Part shown: piece after piece, positions 51,689 to 60,645 of the stretch | Position numbering within the stretch: position 1 is the stretch's first letter | Layout of the letters: each line of letters starts with the position of its first letter | NCBI RefSeq assembly: GCF_018603435.1 | Contig: NZ_CP075682.1 | Coordinates: 1,302,001-1,366,000, forward strand | Direction: 5' to 3' | DNA: 64,000 nt | Source: Chryseobacterium sp. ZHDP1 | GTDB taxonomy: Bacteria; Bacteroidota; Bacteroidia; Flavobacteriales; Weeksellaceae | Translations under genes and position numbers: made by a program | The notes under the pieces: generated by a model | What the model saw: the letters and a program-made list of their open reading frames with translations, nothing else | Databases searched by the model: none | What the model was told of the DNA's origin: nothing

Positions 51689-53548
51689 TTAAGATTCGAT
51701 CCAGTATTTTCCAAAATCGCTGATACAATTACCTGTATTATCATTCCAATAACTTCTTATCAATGAACATAAAGGTTTAAAAGCATTGATGCCTGTTACA
51801 TCTATATTAAAAGTTTTTACCGAACCTCCTGACCTCACAGTAGTATTTAATATATTTCCTACCTTGATAAAAATACAGGTGCTATTTCCTAAATCAATTC
51901 TTTGAGCAATTGGAGTAGTATCAGCACTTATAGTAATGTGATTTATACTGTAGTATCCCCAACCAGCTGAAAGAGATGATAAATAGCTATTTAAAACCCC
52001 TACGTTTGTTTTGGCAGAGCTTTCACAAATTCCTATAACCCCTATATTTTTGCTTGAATAATATTCTCCCACCGTACCACCAATTATAAACACCCAGTTT
52101 TTATTAGCGGGTAAAACCAAATTGGGATAAGCACAAGCCATAATTTCTCCTTGAGCAAATGCCGCCAGATTATTCGTTTTTAAAGCAATTCCATTAGAAG
52201 CTGACATAACAGCAGCTGTATTTGGATTAGCATTAATTAAATTCCAATCGTCTACCGTTAAATGTGTAAATTTTAAATTCCCTATATTCATAATAAAATC
52301 ATTTAAATCCTTTACATTGGTATCTAATGCGGTAGGACTGTTTGTATAAGTGTGAACTATATTTAAAGTTTGTGATGTTGGTGTAACAGGGTTAGGTAAA
52401 GTATCCGGTATGGTTACAACCAGAGCATCACCTTCTACAACCTGTTTTGTATTTGAGTCTATTCTTAAAACTTTAGGATGGTCTTTGTAATCACTGCCTA
52501 CATCCTTCAGTCCTTTCAAAAAATAAGCATTTCCTAAAGTATTCCATGTAAAATCCGCATTCTGCGTAAATGTTCTTGCCTGGGTATTGGTAAGATCTGC
52601 AGTAGCAATATTACTTCCCAAAGTTCCCCATGAACTTCCGTTCCAGAGATAATATCCTACTGTGCCATCAGTCTGATAAACAATAGCTCCCGCCTGAATG
52701 GTTCCTAAAGAAATAGCAAGCCTTTGCGCCTGAGTCATTCTTGGAGCGATAAGCGCTGCTTTAGAAGAAGAGTCGACAGACCAGATAATATTGTTATAAT
52801 TGTTACTCCCGATTCCTGCACTGGTTCCGTTATCCTGCAACACACCGTTAATAAATGTTGAGCCGTTCCATCTTCCGAGATAATTGGCTCCCATGGTAGG
52901 TTTATCGAATTTATTATTAAATGTATTCCAGTCTGTATTACTAAGATAACCCGAAGTATTCGTATTAGACTGAGATATGCTTAATGTTCTGTCTGACGAC
53001 AAATTACCACCTCCCTGTAACGGAGAAACAGTATTAACAGCTACGTTTTTTTCTGCTTTCGTATCCAATACCGTCTGCAATCCTCCAATGTTAGAAACAG
53101 CAAACATCACATTCGACAGTACGTTTCCTTTGCTGTCTTTTAACTGTAAAATATTGGAATTTAAAGCCAGTTGCGTACCTACATTATTTACAAAATCAGA
53201 TACCGGAATGCTGTCTAAAAGCTCATTGTCTGCATTATAAAGTTCCAACGACGCTGTAGCAGTATTATACCTTAAGTCTGTCCCCTCATTGTCCAGAGAC
53301 TGCAAAGAAATTTCCGACAATACGTTTCCCTGAGCATCTGCCAAAGACAGTTTTTTGCTGGTGGGTGACCAAAGAAGATCAAAGTCTAACGACAGATTTT
53401 CTAACCCTTCGATTTTTTCTTTAGGAATGCTTTCCTTTTTATGCCAGTAAGAATCTAAAAATTCTGAGAACTGAGCTTCGGTAGGTTTCTTTCCGGTTTC
53501 AAAATAGAATTTTAGAATTTCTTTTGTTGTTGATTCATTTTTTTCCAT
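51689..53548 (-). CDS. Fibre-like protein 3 with shared N-terminal motif
   Basis: 619 aa. Begins with TTKEILKFYFETGKKPTEAQF...WHKKESIPKEKIEGL. Residues about 60-215 repeat strand-turn units (KKLSLADAQGNVLSEISLQSL, NILQLKDSKGNVLSNV) and TVSPLQGGGNLSSDRTLSISQ, which occurs in many phage tail fibres. Near 270-320, RMTQAQRLAIS...AGAIVYQTDGTVGYYLWNGSSW is a common Bacteroidota fibre/collagen-like trailer. The C-terminal 200 residues are a distinct domain, possibly receptor-binding. First gene of the fibre group. Confidence 0.7.
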   Translation of the reverse strand: MEKNESTTKEILKFYFETGKKPTEAQFSEFLDSYWHKKESIPKEKIEGLENLSLDFDLLWSPTSKKLSLADAQGNVLSEISLQSLDNEGTDLRYNTATASLELYNADNELLDSIPVSDFVNNVGTQLALNSNILQLKDSKGNVLSNVMFAVSNIGGLQTVLDTKAEKNVAVNTVSPLQGGGNLSSDRTLSISQSNTNTSGYLSNTDWNTFNNKFDKPTMGANYLGRWNGSTFINGVLQDNGTSAGIGSNNYNNIIWSVDSSSKAALIAPRMTQAQRLAISLGTIQAGAIVYQTDGTVGYYLWNGSSWGTLGSNIATADLTNTQARTFTQNADFTWNTLGNAYFLKGLKDVGSDYKDHPKVLRIDSNTKQVVEGDALVVTIPDTLPNPVTPTSQTLNIVHTYTNSPTALDTNVKDLNDFIMNIGNLKFTHLTVDDWNLINANPNTAAVMSASNGIALKTNNLAAFAQGEIMACAYPNLVLPANKNWVFIIGGTVGEYYSSKNIGVIGICESSAKTNVGVLNSYLSSLSAGWGYYSINHITISADTTPIAQRIDLGNSTCIFIKVGNILNTTVRSGGSVKTFNIDVTGINAFKPLCSLIRSYWNDNTGNCISDFGKYWIES

Positions 53549-53864
53549 ACTTAATTTTTTAACTTTTCTAAGTTTTTAGCACAGCTGATTTGGATCCAAT
53601 AGTATCTGTACTTGAGGGTTCAAAATTCCTTATTTTTTTCTTCTTATTAAAGTTTTTAGCCTCCTGCATTCTGTAGTTGCAGTAAGTCATAAATTCTGTA
53701 TAGCTTAAGAAGCTTTTATTTACCGGTGGAAAATTTCACTGCTTTTTCAAAAGAAAAATAAGACGCTTATATTGAATAAATGAAGAAGTATCCGAAAGGA
53801 AAACGAGCATGAAATCTTTTATTAAGCTATCAAAAATTTAAAAAAAGTGAGAAACTCAGGGGTA
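53549..53864. other. Gene-free stretch upstream of fibre-like gene 3
   Basis: AT-rich, with no open frame of note on either strand. On the minus strand TTTTG, then 19 nt, then TATTGG is a weak promoter-like arrangement about 75 nt before the fibre start; it departs from the -7 consensus. Confidence 0.4.
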
Positions 53865-53902
53865 AAAAAGAAACTGCCTCATTTTTGAGACAGTTTCTTT
53901 TT
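53865..53902 (-). terminator. Terminator after the LRR gene
   Basis: GAAACTG (53870-53876) pairs with CAGTTTC (53891-53897) with A-runs and T-runs on both sides, extended by an imperfect inner stem. It begins directly after the LRR stop codon (53904) and isolates the immunity array from the fibre genes. Confidence 0.75.
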
Positions 53903-53903
53903 A

Positions 53904-54954
53904 TTATCGAAACAAATCCTTTGATCTATATAATGTTCTCGGTACAAAATGATCAGCTTCAAACTTAATTGTTACATTCTTTGGAACATCTTTAATCTCT
54001 TTGATATAATCTCCTGTAAAACATAGAGAAATGAAGCATTCGGAAACCAAATTAGATAAAAAGGAAGCATCAAACTCTTTAATTTTATTAACTTCCAAAG
54101 TTAAAAACTCCAGATTAATAAGACGATCTAAATTCTCCACTTTGCTGATATTATTTTCACTTAAATTTAATCTTTTTAAATTTTTCAGATTATCCAATCC
54201 TTTGATTTTTGAAATCTCATTACGGCTTAAGTCTAATACTTCTAAATTTTTCAAGCTTTCCAAACCTTCAATTTCTTCTACATGAGTACTCGAAATAAGA
54301 AGTTGTTTGAGATTGCGTAAGGTATCCAAACCCTCAATTTTGTCTACCCGACTTCCATTTACTCTCAATTCTTCCAAATAGGGAAAGCGCTCCAAATCGG
54401 TTATTTTATCAATTTTCGTTTCTCCAATATTTAAAGAACGGATATTTTCATTAACATTTATTTTTTTTTATATGATCAATTTTAGTCAGAGTGACATCTA
54501 ACCGCTGTAGGAACTTTAAATGTTCCAAACCATTTACTTCGAGATACGGATTGCAACTGATATATAATATTTCCAAATTAATTAAATCGCCCAACAAAGA
54601 AGTATCTTTAAGTCCAGTTGCTCCCAAATCCAGATTTCTCAGACTTTTTAAATCCCCTAAATACCTAAAGGATTTTTCCGGTAATTTATTGCTGGTTAAA
54701 TCTAATGTTTCTAACCGTGAAAAAGCATTTAATGGACGTAACATTTCCACATTACAATATGGAAGGGCTAATTTAACAAGACTGTCTGCTATTGGTAATA
54801 ATACATCAATATCCTTTAAATCAACCTTATTTAAATATAATGTTTTAATATTCCCATCTTCATCTACATCATAATAATTTTCCCAGATGTGTTCTTTGGA
54901 ACGAATAATTTGAATATCAAACTCTTTTTCTAGTTTTTTTATAAAATCTGTCAT
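53904..54954 (-). pseudogene. Leucine-rich-repeat protein split by a frameshift in an A9 run
   Basis: Two overlapping-theme frames: 54954-54451 (167 aa, MTDFIKKLEKEFDIQII... LRRs to KIDHIKKNKC) and, in another frame, a continuation that reads INVNENIRSLNIGETKIDKI and on into the 163-aa ORF ending 53904 (its listed start is only a TTG). The frames join if the coding-strand A9 run at 54461-54469 is A8. The restored protein has 349 aa: N-terminal helix, then about nine LRRs of the type L..L..L.L..N.I..I.GL. LRR proteins of this type occur as immunity or binding proteins. The gene is a recent frameshift, a slippage switch, or a sequencing error. Confidence 0.75.
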
Positions 54955-55002
54955 GGTTATTTTGAAATTTCTCAGTTTGAGAGCTTAAAGATAGTTCTTT
55001 AA

Positions 55003-55037
55003 TAAAAAAGCGAAACTCCCATCAGAAGTTCCGCTTT
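55003..55037 (-). terminator. Cassette terminator 1 (AAGCGAAAC family)
   Basis: AAAGCGAAACT (55008-55017 region) pairs with AGTTCCGCTTT (55028-55037) with one mismatch; a T-run follows on the minus strand. It ends the 215-aa gene (stop at 55057). Confidence 0.7.
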
Positions 55038-55056
55038 AATTTTTTTTTGAAAATTT

Positions 55057-55704
55057 TTATTTGTTTTTATTAGAAAGGCGCAGACTTTCAAACTTGGCAA
55101 TGAAATTTTCCCAAGTCCAATCAGGAAATATTTTTGGCATTTCAGTTTTAAAGGTCTCTGTTTCTACCAAACCAATGCCTTCTCCATCCATATAATATAA
55201 TAAAACTAGTTGCCAATGATTAAATACACGCGCTTCAACCGCCATTTGAGTATAACCTTCATAATCCAAGTCTAAATCGTTTAGCTCATAATCGCTGATA
55301 CTCATATAATACAATGATTCGTCTATTGTGTCTGGCGTTATGATAAAACCTACATAACTTTCAGGTGTTGGATAATCAAGCGGTCGAAAATATTTAAGAT
55401 CTTCTTCATCTTCCTCGTCATACAAATTATTATCTTCAGAAAAGAGATACTTCGTTTGAGCAAATTGTATTTTTCCTCCTATTCCTTTTTTTTCATTTGC
55501 CCACCATTCTAATTCAAAGCCGTCACCTCTTTTTTCATAAAATCTTTTTATTCCTTTATGGATAATATCTAATCTATTTAAATCTTCCAATACAACTTTT
55601 AGCGAAGGCTTGGTCCGTATATCAAAATATTTAATTTTCTTTTGTTCCTTTGCTTTTATTAACGAATCAAAGATGTCATCATCGAAAAAAAATGTATAAT
55701 TCAT
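55057..55704 (-). CDS. Immunity-like protein A (SUKH-like? shared C-terminal signature)
   Basis: 215 aa, cytoplasmic, acidic. The centre has GFELEWWANEKKGIGGKIQF. The C-terminal signature YEGYTQMAVEARVFNHW, then MPKIFPDWTWENFIAKFESL, is shared with the proteins at 56130, 59086, 60936 and 62108 (E-x-Y, A-R/K, W, then FPxhFPD). Position and composition fit SMI1/KNR4-like (SUKH) immunity proteins, though the family call is tentative. It starts one nt after the stop of a toxin-end remnant (55706-55903) and is followed by its own terminator. Confidence 0.65.
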   Translation of the reverse strand: MNYTFFFDDDIFDSLIKAKEQKKIKYFDIRTKPSLKVVLEDLNRLDIIHKGIKRFYEKRGDGFELEWWANEKKGIGGKIQFAQTKYLFSEDNNLYDEEDEEDLKYFRPLDYPTPESYVGFIITPDTIDESLYYMSISDYELNDLDLDYEGYTQMAVEARVFNHWQLVLLYYMDGEGIGLVETETFKTEMPKIFPDWTWENFIAKFESLRLSNKNK

Positions 55705-55705
55705 A

Positions 55706-55903
55706 TTATTCTATTTCAGTAGTTAATGTTACATTACTCATGTTTTTTAATTTTTCAACAGTAAAATTCAATCTAGATAATATATTTGGATCTTCTGTTT
55801 TAGACAATTCCGCTTTAATATTGTTTACTGTTATCCTTCCTTTTATCCTTAAAACAGCTTCTTTAATTATTCCCCTCCCTACCGTACGATTGCATCGTGT
55901 GGT
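55706..55903 (-). pseudogene. Orphan toxin C-terminal end before immunity gene A
   Basis: An open frame of 65 codons without a start, ending TTEIE-stop one nt before the immunity ATG. After about 11 residues encoded by the repeat scar, it reads GIIKEAVLRIKGRITVNNIK and KTEDPNILSRLNFTVEKL. It looks like the last 50 or so residues of a toxin whose body was removed. The frame upstream is closed by the stop of the transposase fragment. Confidence 0.5.
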
Positions 55904-56085
55904 TTAATAATTATAAGCTTTTAAAAATTTCGCTAAACTTATGAAATATAATCCTTCAGGATTGTGAAACTTGTAATTACGACTCATCAATTATGTTTTT
56001 TATAAAGATAAAAACTTTTAAGAAATTATTGGATGATAAAATGCTACAAGAAATGATTCGTGCCGCAGCGGAGGGGCAGCGATGA
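55869..56085 (-). repeat. Scar element R1 with RAYT 5' fragment
   Basis: Degenerate copy of the elements at 61854-62059 and 62975-63174. On the minus strand it encodes MSRNYKFHNPEGLYFISLA and stops after 27 codons (55987-55904). The start MSRxYKFxNPEGxYFxS is that of REP-associated tyrosine (Y1) transposases; the rest of the gene is missing. A degenerate REP-like hairpin lies near 56050-56080. Confidence 0.65.
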
Positions 56086-56129
56086 GTAAAAAAACGAACT
56101 TCTAAGAACAGAAATATCGCTTTCAAATA

Positions 56130-56816
56130 TTATTTAATTTTTAAAGATTCATATAATTTTATAAACTCTTCCATATTAAAATCTGGAAAGATTATCGGCA
56201 TATTTTCTGCAAAATCATCGTATCTGGATTTTCCAAGCATTGCAACATCATATTTTCCATATTCCAGATAAACAAGTACATATTGCCACATCATATAACC
56301 TCTTGCAGCAAAAACAAGTTCTACATAACCTTCAAAATTTATTTTTAATGGATAGAAATCAATTCCGAAATCATGAAAATAAACCATTTCATCTTCATTC
56401 TCTTTACTAAATACACCAGCACAAATATCTTCAATATAATCTACAGGAATAAACTGGCCTGTTTTGGAAAAAGAATCTTCACCTTGTATGTAATATCCGC
56501 GACCCACTTCAAGTTCAATAACACTATGCTTTTGAAATAATTCATCTAAAGGAAGTATGTTTATTATTCCGCGTTCACTTGTTTTTTGTCCTCCAATATT
56601 TGCAGGAATATTACCTTCCCATTCATATGAATAACCATTGGTAAAACTATAAAATTCATGCATTTTATTGATTAAATAGTCTTTATATTCATTAAAAAAA
56701 TCTTTACCTTTTGATTTAGTACTTCTTGGTCCATTTCCTCCAATAAATTTTATTAATTTTAGGTCCTCAGCCTCAATTAATGGCTTTACTAATCTTTGAT
56801 AATCGTATTTATCCAT
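56130..56816 (-). CDS. Immunity-like protein B (shared C-terminal signature)
   Basis: 228 aa, cytoplasmic. MDKYDYQRLVKPLIEAEDL, then FYSFTNGYSYEWEGNIP (near 75-92), the latter resembling the FY-x-x-x-N-G segment of SMI1/KNR4-like proteins. The C-terminal signature is FEGYVELVFAARGYMMW and MPIIFPDFNMEEFIKLYESL. It begins 2 nt after the stop codon of degenerate toxin-end sequence (PSSKEKLNKLVAKEKIEF), the arrangement of a toxin and its immunity gene. A degenerate cassette terminator (56093-56126) follows. Confidence 0.7.
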   Translation of the reverse strand: MDKYDYQRLVKPLIEAEDLKLIKFIGGNGPRSTKSKGKDFFNEYKDYLINKMHEFYSFTNGYSYEWEGNIPANIGGQKTSERGIINILPLDELFQKHSVIELEVGRGYYIQGEDSFSKTGQFIPVDYIEDICAGVFSKENEDEMVYFHDFGIDFYPLKINFEGYVELVFAARGYMMWQYVLVYLEYGKYDVAMLGKSRYDDFAENMPIIFPDFNMEEFIKLYESLKIK

Positions 56817-56818
56817 AT

Positions 56819-57045
56819 TTAAAATTCGATTTTTTCTTTTGCTACTAATTTATTTAATTTTTCTTTGGAAGATGGTTTATTTTAATTAAAACCTCAATTT
56901 CTAACACTCCTTTTCTATCTCTCAAATTAAATATTGCAGTTGCTATTTTTCACTAAAAACAGATTTAAGATCTTCTAAAGAAGCCTCATTGAAATTTACT
57001 GCTGAATCTCGTTTATTGCCTCTTAATTTATAATAGGATTATTGC
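56819..57045 (-). other. Decayed toxin C-terminal end (three frames)
   Basis: Between the toxin remnant and immunity gene B, toxin-like segments occur in different frames: NKRDSAVNFNEASLEDLKSV, then FNLRDRKGVLEIEVLIK, then PSSKEKLNKLVAKEKIEF with a stop just before the immunity ATG. Several indels must have destroyed the original end. Confidence 0.45.
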
Positions 57046-57621
57046 CTATTTTATCTTTGTCATTTTTTTCTTCTTAGATTTCTTCTCGCCAAAACCAATC
57101 TTACCAAGCAATCCTTTAGCTTTCCCTTTAATAAAATTCCAGAACTTCACAATAGCATTCTCAATACGCTGACGTATTTTTCGGATAACGCCCAGTATTT
57201 TATCTGCCAATCCGCCAATTCCTAATAAGGAAGCTAAGAAACCAATGAGTACAGGAACTGCTCTTCCCAATGCATTTTCTATGGATTTTGCGACGGCACT
57301 TACGTTTCCGCTCGCAATGGCTTTAATGCTGTCTGTAAATGCTTTTACCAGTTCCATAATCTGGGCAGCTCGCTGGATGAAGAATTTAACCATATCGATA
57401 ATCGCCATTGCGGCTTTAATAAAGGCTCCTACCGGAGTCATCAATCCCATCACCCATTTAATTCCCGCCTGAATCACCTGCGTCTGGATAATGTCCATCA
57501 TAGCATCCATTACGGTCGCTTTAAGATCGGCAAACTGGTCTTTCAGGTATTCCCATAATCCAGCAGCACCGTCTTTGCGGACAATCGGAATTATTTCAAG
57601 ACCTTTTTCAGCATCTAAATA
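57046..57621 (-). pseudogene. Truncated eCIS (DUF4157-type) toxin, C-terminal scaffold only
   Basis: The frame is open from 57621 (after an in-frame TAA) to 57046; a usable ATG exists only at 57510. It reads LDAEKGLEIIPIVRKDGAAG, WEYLKDQFADLKATVMDAM, then a hydrophobic helical scaffold (QTQVIQAGIKWVMGLMTPVG, MAIIDMVKFFIQRAAQIMEL, IENALGRAVPVLIGFLASLL, GIGGLADKILGVIRKIRQRI) and a Lys-rich end. This is the C-terminal part of large DUF4157 eCIS-core toxins. The N-terminal DUF4157 region is missing, and the toxic tip is decayed (see 56819-57045). The scaffold is nearly identical to 60646-60814. Confidence 0.75.
57122..57290. repeat. Toxin-scaffold repeat, copy 1 (matches 60646-60814)
   Basis: 169 nt that differ from 60646-60814 at only nine positions. 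It codes for IENALGRA(V/I)PVLIGFLASL, GIGGLADKILGVIRKIRQRI and ENAIVKFWNFIKGKA. The flanks differ, so it marks the conserved scaffold shared by toxins with different tips and is a likely recombination site. Confidence 0.8.
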
Positions 57622-57632
57622 TTAAGCAAAAA

Positions 57633-57667
57633 AAAACGAAGCTTCTAAAAAATAGAAACTTCGTTTT
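57633..57667 (-). terminator. Cassette terminator 2 (ACGAAGCTTCTA stem)
   Basis: AAAACGAAGCTTCTA (57633-57647) pairs with TAGAAACTTCGTTTT (57653-57667) with one mismatch; a run of A on the plus strand gives a T-run on the minus strand. It ends the 382-aa gene and abuts the truncated toxin frame. Confidence 0.8.
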
Positions 57668-57680
57668 AAGAGATAAACTT

Positions 57681-58829
57681 TTAGATCTTATCTTTGTAAT
57701 GATAGTAAAATTCCATCTGTTCAGATAAAATATTATGAATCTCAGTCCAGCCATGGGTTCTGGAAAGATCAATTGCTAAACCCCAACACATTTCCACCAA
57801 ATCCAGATTTCCTTGTCTTCCTGCCCAATAACTTGCACTGATTAAAGCATTCCAGCAGCCTATGGGATCATTATATTCTTTTTCTAAAATTACCGCAGCT
57901 TTAATATGAAGATCACCTGAATAACCTCCTACTTTTCTTATAGCCTCAGTAGCTTCAAAAAGAGGATGTTTTTTTACTTCTTCTGGAAAAATCGCATATT
58001 GCTCTTCCCATCTTGAATCAAATGAGGGAGATAAAGAATCCAATAGAGAGCTCGAATTTCCAAGGCGAATGGTATATTTTTCAAAACTTTTATTATCACA
58101 ATCAAAACCATGAGGTAACTGTGCACACCTCCAATAATGTTTCCATTTATATTTATCTTCTATTTTAATTCTCGAGTAAGCTCTTTTAGCGAGTACATTA
58201 CCTATGTAGTTATTCCAAAGACCATAGTCTTGATCAACATCCTCGTATTCTGGCAAATATGTTAATCTCTGAATAAGTTTATCGAATAATTCAAAAGCTT
58301 TTGTGTTTTCTGCTGTATCATAATAATGACTCCAGAATTCTTTATAAAAATCTTCTTTATACTCGTCAGGATTTTCAAAACGTTCCTGATTGGACTGGGA
58401 CAATAAAAATTCTTTAAAAAATTCCAAATCTCCACCTCCAAAATAATCAAAAAATGATTGGGATAATGTTATGGTTTCTTCTATTCTTTCCTGAAATTGT
58501 TTTATAAAAAATACTTCATCCATAAAGACCAAATTAGCCATAGGTATTAATGCTTGTATATTAGGAGCAAGCATAAAACATTCTTGATAAGTATTATTAA
58601 ATGATATTATAGGTGTCTCTATATATATTTTTTTGTAAGGAGTTAATTGAAAGGCTAAAATATTATCTCCTTCAAATCCAAATGGCATTATGGACCAAAA
58701 TCCTTGTTTTAAACATTCTATTAATATTTCTTTTTCATTTTGATACTCAAATTTGAAGTTAAATTTTTCTTCTACATCTTTAGCTTTATATATTTCTTTC
58801 AGATCAGAATGTACTTTGTTTATTTCCAT
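57681..58829 (-). CDS. Immunity-array protein C (382-aa helical family, paralogue of 63276-64000)
   Basis: 382 aa, cytoplasmic. The C-terminal 230 residues are closely similar to the partial gene at 63276: IGNVLAKRAYSRI, CAQLPHGFDCDNKSFEKY, YAIFPEEVKKHPLFEATEAIR, ALISASYWAGRQGNLDLVEMCW and the end QMEFYYHYKD. The last third looks like TPR-type helices. The N-terminal third is variable (LAFQLTPYKKIYIETPI). No family is recognised. A 22-codon toxin-end remnant ends 8 nt upstream and a cassette terminator follows, so it probably serves as an immunity protein. Confidence 0.65.
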   Translation of the reverse strand: MEINKVHSDLKEIYKAKDVEEKFNFKFEYQNEKEILIECLKQGFWSIMPFGFEGDNILAFQLTPYKKIYIETPIISFNNTYQECFMLAPNIQALIPMANLVFMDEVFFIKQFQERIEETITLSQSFFDYFGGGDLEFFKEFLLSQSNQERFENPDEYKEDFYKEFWSHYYDTAENTKAFELFDKLIQRLTYLPEYEDVDQDYGLWNNYIGNVLAKRAYSRIKIEDKYKWKHYWRCAQLPHGFDCDNKSFEKYTIRLGNSSSLLDSLSPSFDSRWEEQYAIFPEEVKKHPLFEATEAIRKVGGYSGDLHIKAAVILEKEYNDPIGCWNALISASYWAGRQGNLDLVEMCWGLAIDLSRTHGWTEIHNILSEQMEFYYHYKDKI

Positions 58830-58837
58830 AATTATTA

Positions 58838-58906
58838 TTATTCTATTTCTTTAACGACATGGCTCTCACATGTTTGTTTTAATAATATTTCTACTTTTAA
58901 AAGCAT
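58838..58906 (-). pseudogene. Toxin-end remnant before immunity-array gene C
   Basis: 22 codons, MLLKVEILLKQTCESHVVKE-I-E and stop, ending 8 nt before the ATG of the 382-aa gene. The end (KEIE) is like that of the remnant at 55706 (TEIE). No promoter or larger frame is connected with it. Confidence 0.35.
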
Positions 58907-59034
58907 TTTCTATAACTTATTTATCGCCTTATAAATTTCTTAGAATATTCAAAAGAAAATTAGATGGCTAACAAAAATAATTATTTCCAATTTTTGATTT
59001 CATCATGCATGCAAAACTTTAAACATTTTGTCAT

Positions 59035-59071
59035 AAAAAAAGCGAAACTTCAAATGAAATTTCGCTTTTTT
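59035..59071 (-). terminator. Cassette terminator 3 (AAGCGAAAC family)
   Basis: AAAAAAGCGAAA (59035-59046) pairs with TTTCGCTTTTTT (59060-59071), with an inner TTC/GAA extension. It ends the 248-aa gene (stop at 59086). Confidence 0.8.
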
Positions 59072-59085
59072 AATTCTCTTAAATA

Positions 59086-59832
59086 CTAATATATTATCCC
59101 AAATTCTGACAAATCAGATTCCAAATGAGGAAAGATCATAGGAAAAAAACGTTTCATTAGTTCATAGCTTGGTGATTCTTTTTTTAAACAATAAGTTAAA
59201 TTCCAATAATTAAAACATTTGGCTTTATAGGCTACTTCCAGATATTGTTCAAATGTAACTTTCATATCGTATAAAGCTTCTGGGAAACCACCAAAACCTG
59301 TATAGAGAAACATATTATCTATCAACTTACCATTTTCAACTTTCATACATGCAACAGCAAATTCATTAGTATCAATAGGTCGTAAATCTCCTCCTTTTAA
59401 ACCTAAACTTTCTGCTGCTTGATACATTCCTGTCGCTTTTACATTTTCTAAATCAATAACATTTTTAAATTGGGTTATATTGAGATTACCACTTAACAAT
59501 ATTTTTACAGCTTCCCAACTGTATCCGTTATCTAAATATTCTTTTTTTATCCATGGATCTTCTTTGAATAAAGCTTCTTTTTCTCTACCATTTTGAAAAC
59601 TGTCATCAATTATCCTCCATGTAACATTAAGTTTAGCTGCTTGACTATAAAAATCTATTAAACTTTCGGGAAAAGTAAGATTTACTTCTTTTAATTTTAT
59701 TTCTAAGTCTTTCCGGGGTATAGCCTCACTTGGCATATATACTGCACCTGATGAGACTAAATAATCTGAATCATAAATTTCTTTGGACAAACTGTTTTTC
59801 CTATTCTTAAATTTTTTTTCAATATCTATCAT
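59086..59832 (-). CDS. Immunity-like protein D (SUKH-like, shared C-terminal signature)
   Basis: 248 aa, cytoplasmic. Residues about 45-80 (IKLKEVNLTFPESLIDFYSQ, LNVTWRI) have the LP-x-x-x-x-x-FY pattern of SMI1/KNR4-like folds. LGLKGGDLRPI and NMFLYTGFGGFPEALYDMKV follow, then the common signature FEQYLEVAYKAKCFNYW and FFPMIFPHLESDLSEF. It lies 36 nt after the HhH-like ORF, which itself follows the truncated toxin; the three may be a toxin, its tip and its immunity. Confidence 0.68.
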   Translation of the reverse strand: MIDIEKKFKNRKNSLSKEIYDSDYLVSSGAVYMPSEAIPRKDLEIKLKEVNLTFPESLIDFYSQAAKLNVTWRIIDDSFQNGREKEALFKEDPWIKKEYLDNGYSWEAVKILLSGNLNITQFKNVIDLENVKATGMYQAAESLGLKGGDLRPIDTNEFAVACMKVENGKLIDNMFLYTGFGGFPEALYDMKVTFEQYLEVAYKAKCFNYWNLTYCLKKESPSYELMKRFFPMIFPHLESDLSEFGIIY

Positions 59833-59868
59833 AACATTATAAAAACTTTTAAAATTAAAGTAATATTT

Positions 59869-60159
59869 TTAAAATATTAATTTATTTGCATCTATTAAAA
59901 TCTCTAATTTATCAATATGGCTTTCTTTAGCTACACCACTCATACGTCTTTCAACGTCATTTATATTTCTAAAATTACCATTATCTTCTTTTTCTTTTAC
60001 TAAATTTTTAAAGAATCCTGATAATCCTGCCACATCATTAGCCTTGGCAACCTGCTGTAAACGTCCACCACTTGCAGTATTAATATTTACGGTGTAAGGT
60101 TGAGGAATTTCAAGATTTTGATCATATCTTTTAGATACTTCTCTCCGTCGTTCATTCAC
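59869..60159 (-). CDS. Helix-hairpin-helix-like ORF at the toxin tip position
   Basis: 96 aa starting with GTG, which shares one G with the TAG stop of the upstream ORF (TAGTG). Residues 22-92 (YTVNINTASGGRLQQVAKAN, EDNGNFRNINDVERRMSGVA, HIDKLEILI) follow the ComEA-like helix-hairpin-helix pattern INTAsxxxLQxVxG...NGxFxxIxDVxxVxGI. Such domains bind DNA. It may be an independent small protein, or the tip of the toxin moved out of frame. Confidence 0.55.
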   Translation of the reverse strand: MNERRREVSKRYDQNLEIPQPYTVNINTASGGRLQQVAKANDVAGLSGFFKNLVKEKEDNGNFRNINDVERRMSGVAKESHIDKLEILIDANKLIF

Positions 60160-60645
60160 TAAATCATATTAACTTGGGTAGGAACTAATGAAATAGTTTC
60201 TATATTTACACCTATAACCTCAAGTGATGCGGCCATAGATGTCAGTATTCTTTTCATAGTATTATATTCTTCTTTTACATTTGCAGTATATTTTACAGCC
60301 TGCTTACCTTTATACTTTGAAAGTGCTTGTCCAAAATTCTTTTTATCAGTGCTTAGTTTATTAAGTGCAGCTTGTTTTTTAGAGTAATCCCTCGATGTTT
60401 TGTTTGAATGAATTTCTTCTTGCTTCTGTCTTAATAATTCACTTAAGCCTATTCTGGTACTATAAACAGCTAACTCTCCTTCATTTTCAAATTTCAATTT
60501 ATGTCCTCCGTCAACGTTGATTTTTTGTTCATCATTTCTAAGTTTAGCAAATAATTTTTCTTTTCCATCAGGCATTTTATTAATATTTTCTTTTTTACTC
60601 AAACCAAGTTTTCTAATTCCTAACTTGCCTAATAAATTACCTGCC

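Noticed and set aside
45084..53548. Ordinary prophage
   Set aside because: No integrase, terminase, portal, capsid or attachment site is visible; the AAA+ ATPase of Afp15 type and the DUF4157-type toxin scaffolds fit an eCIS better. Complete proof would need the sheath and tube genes, which are not in the window.
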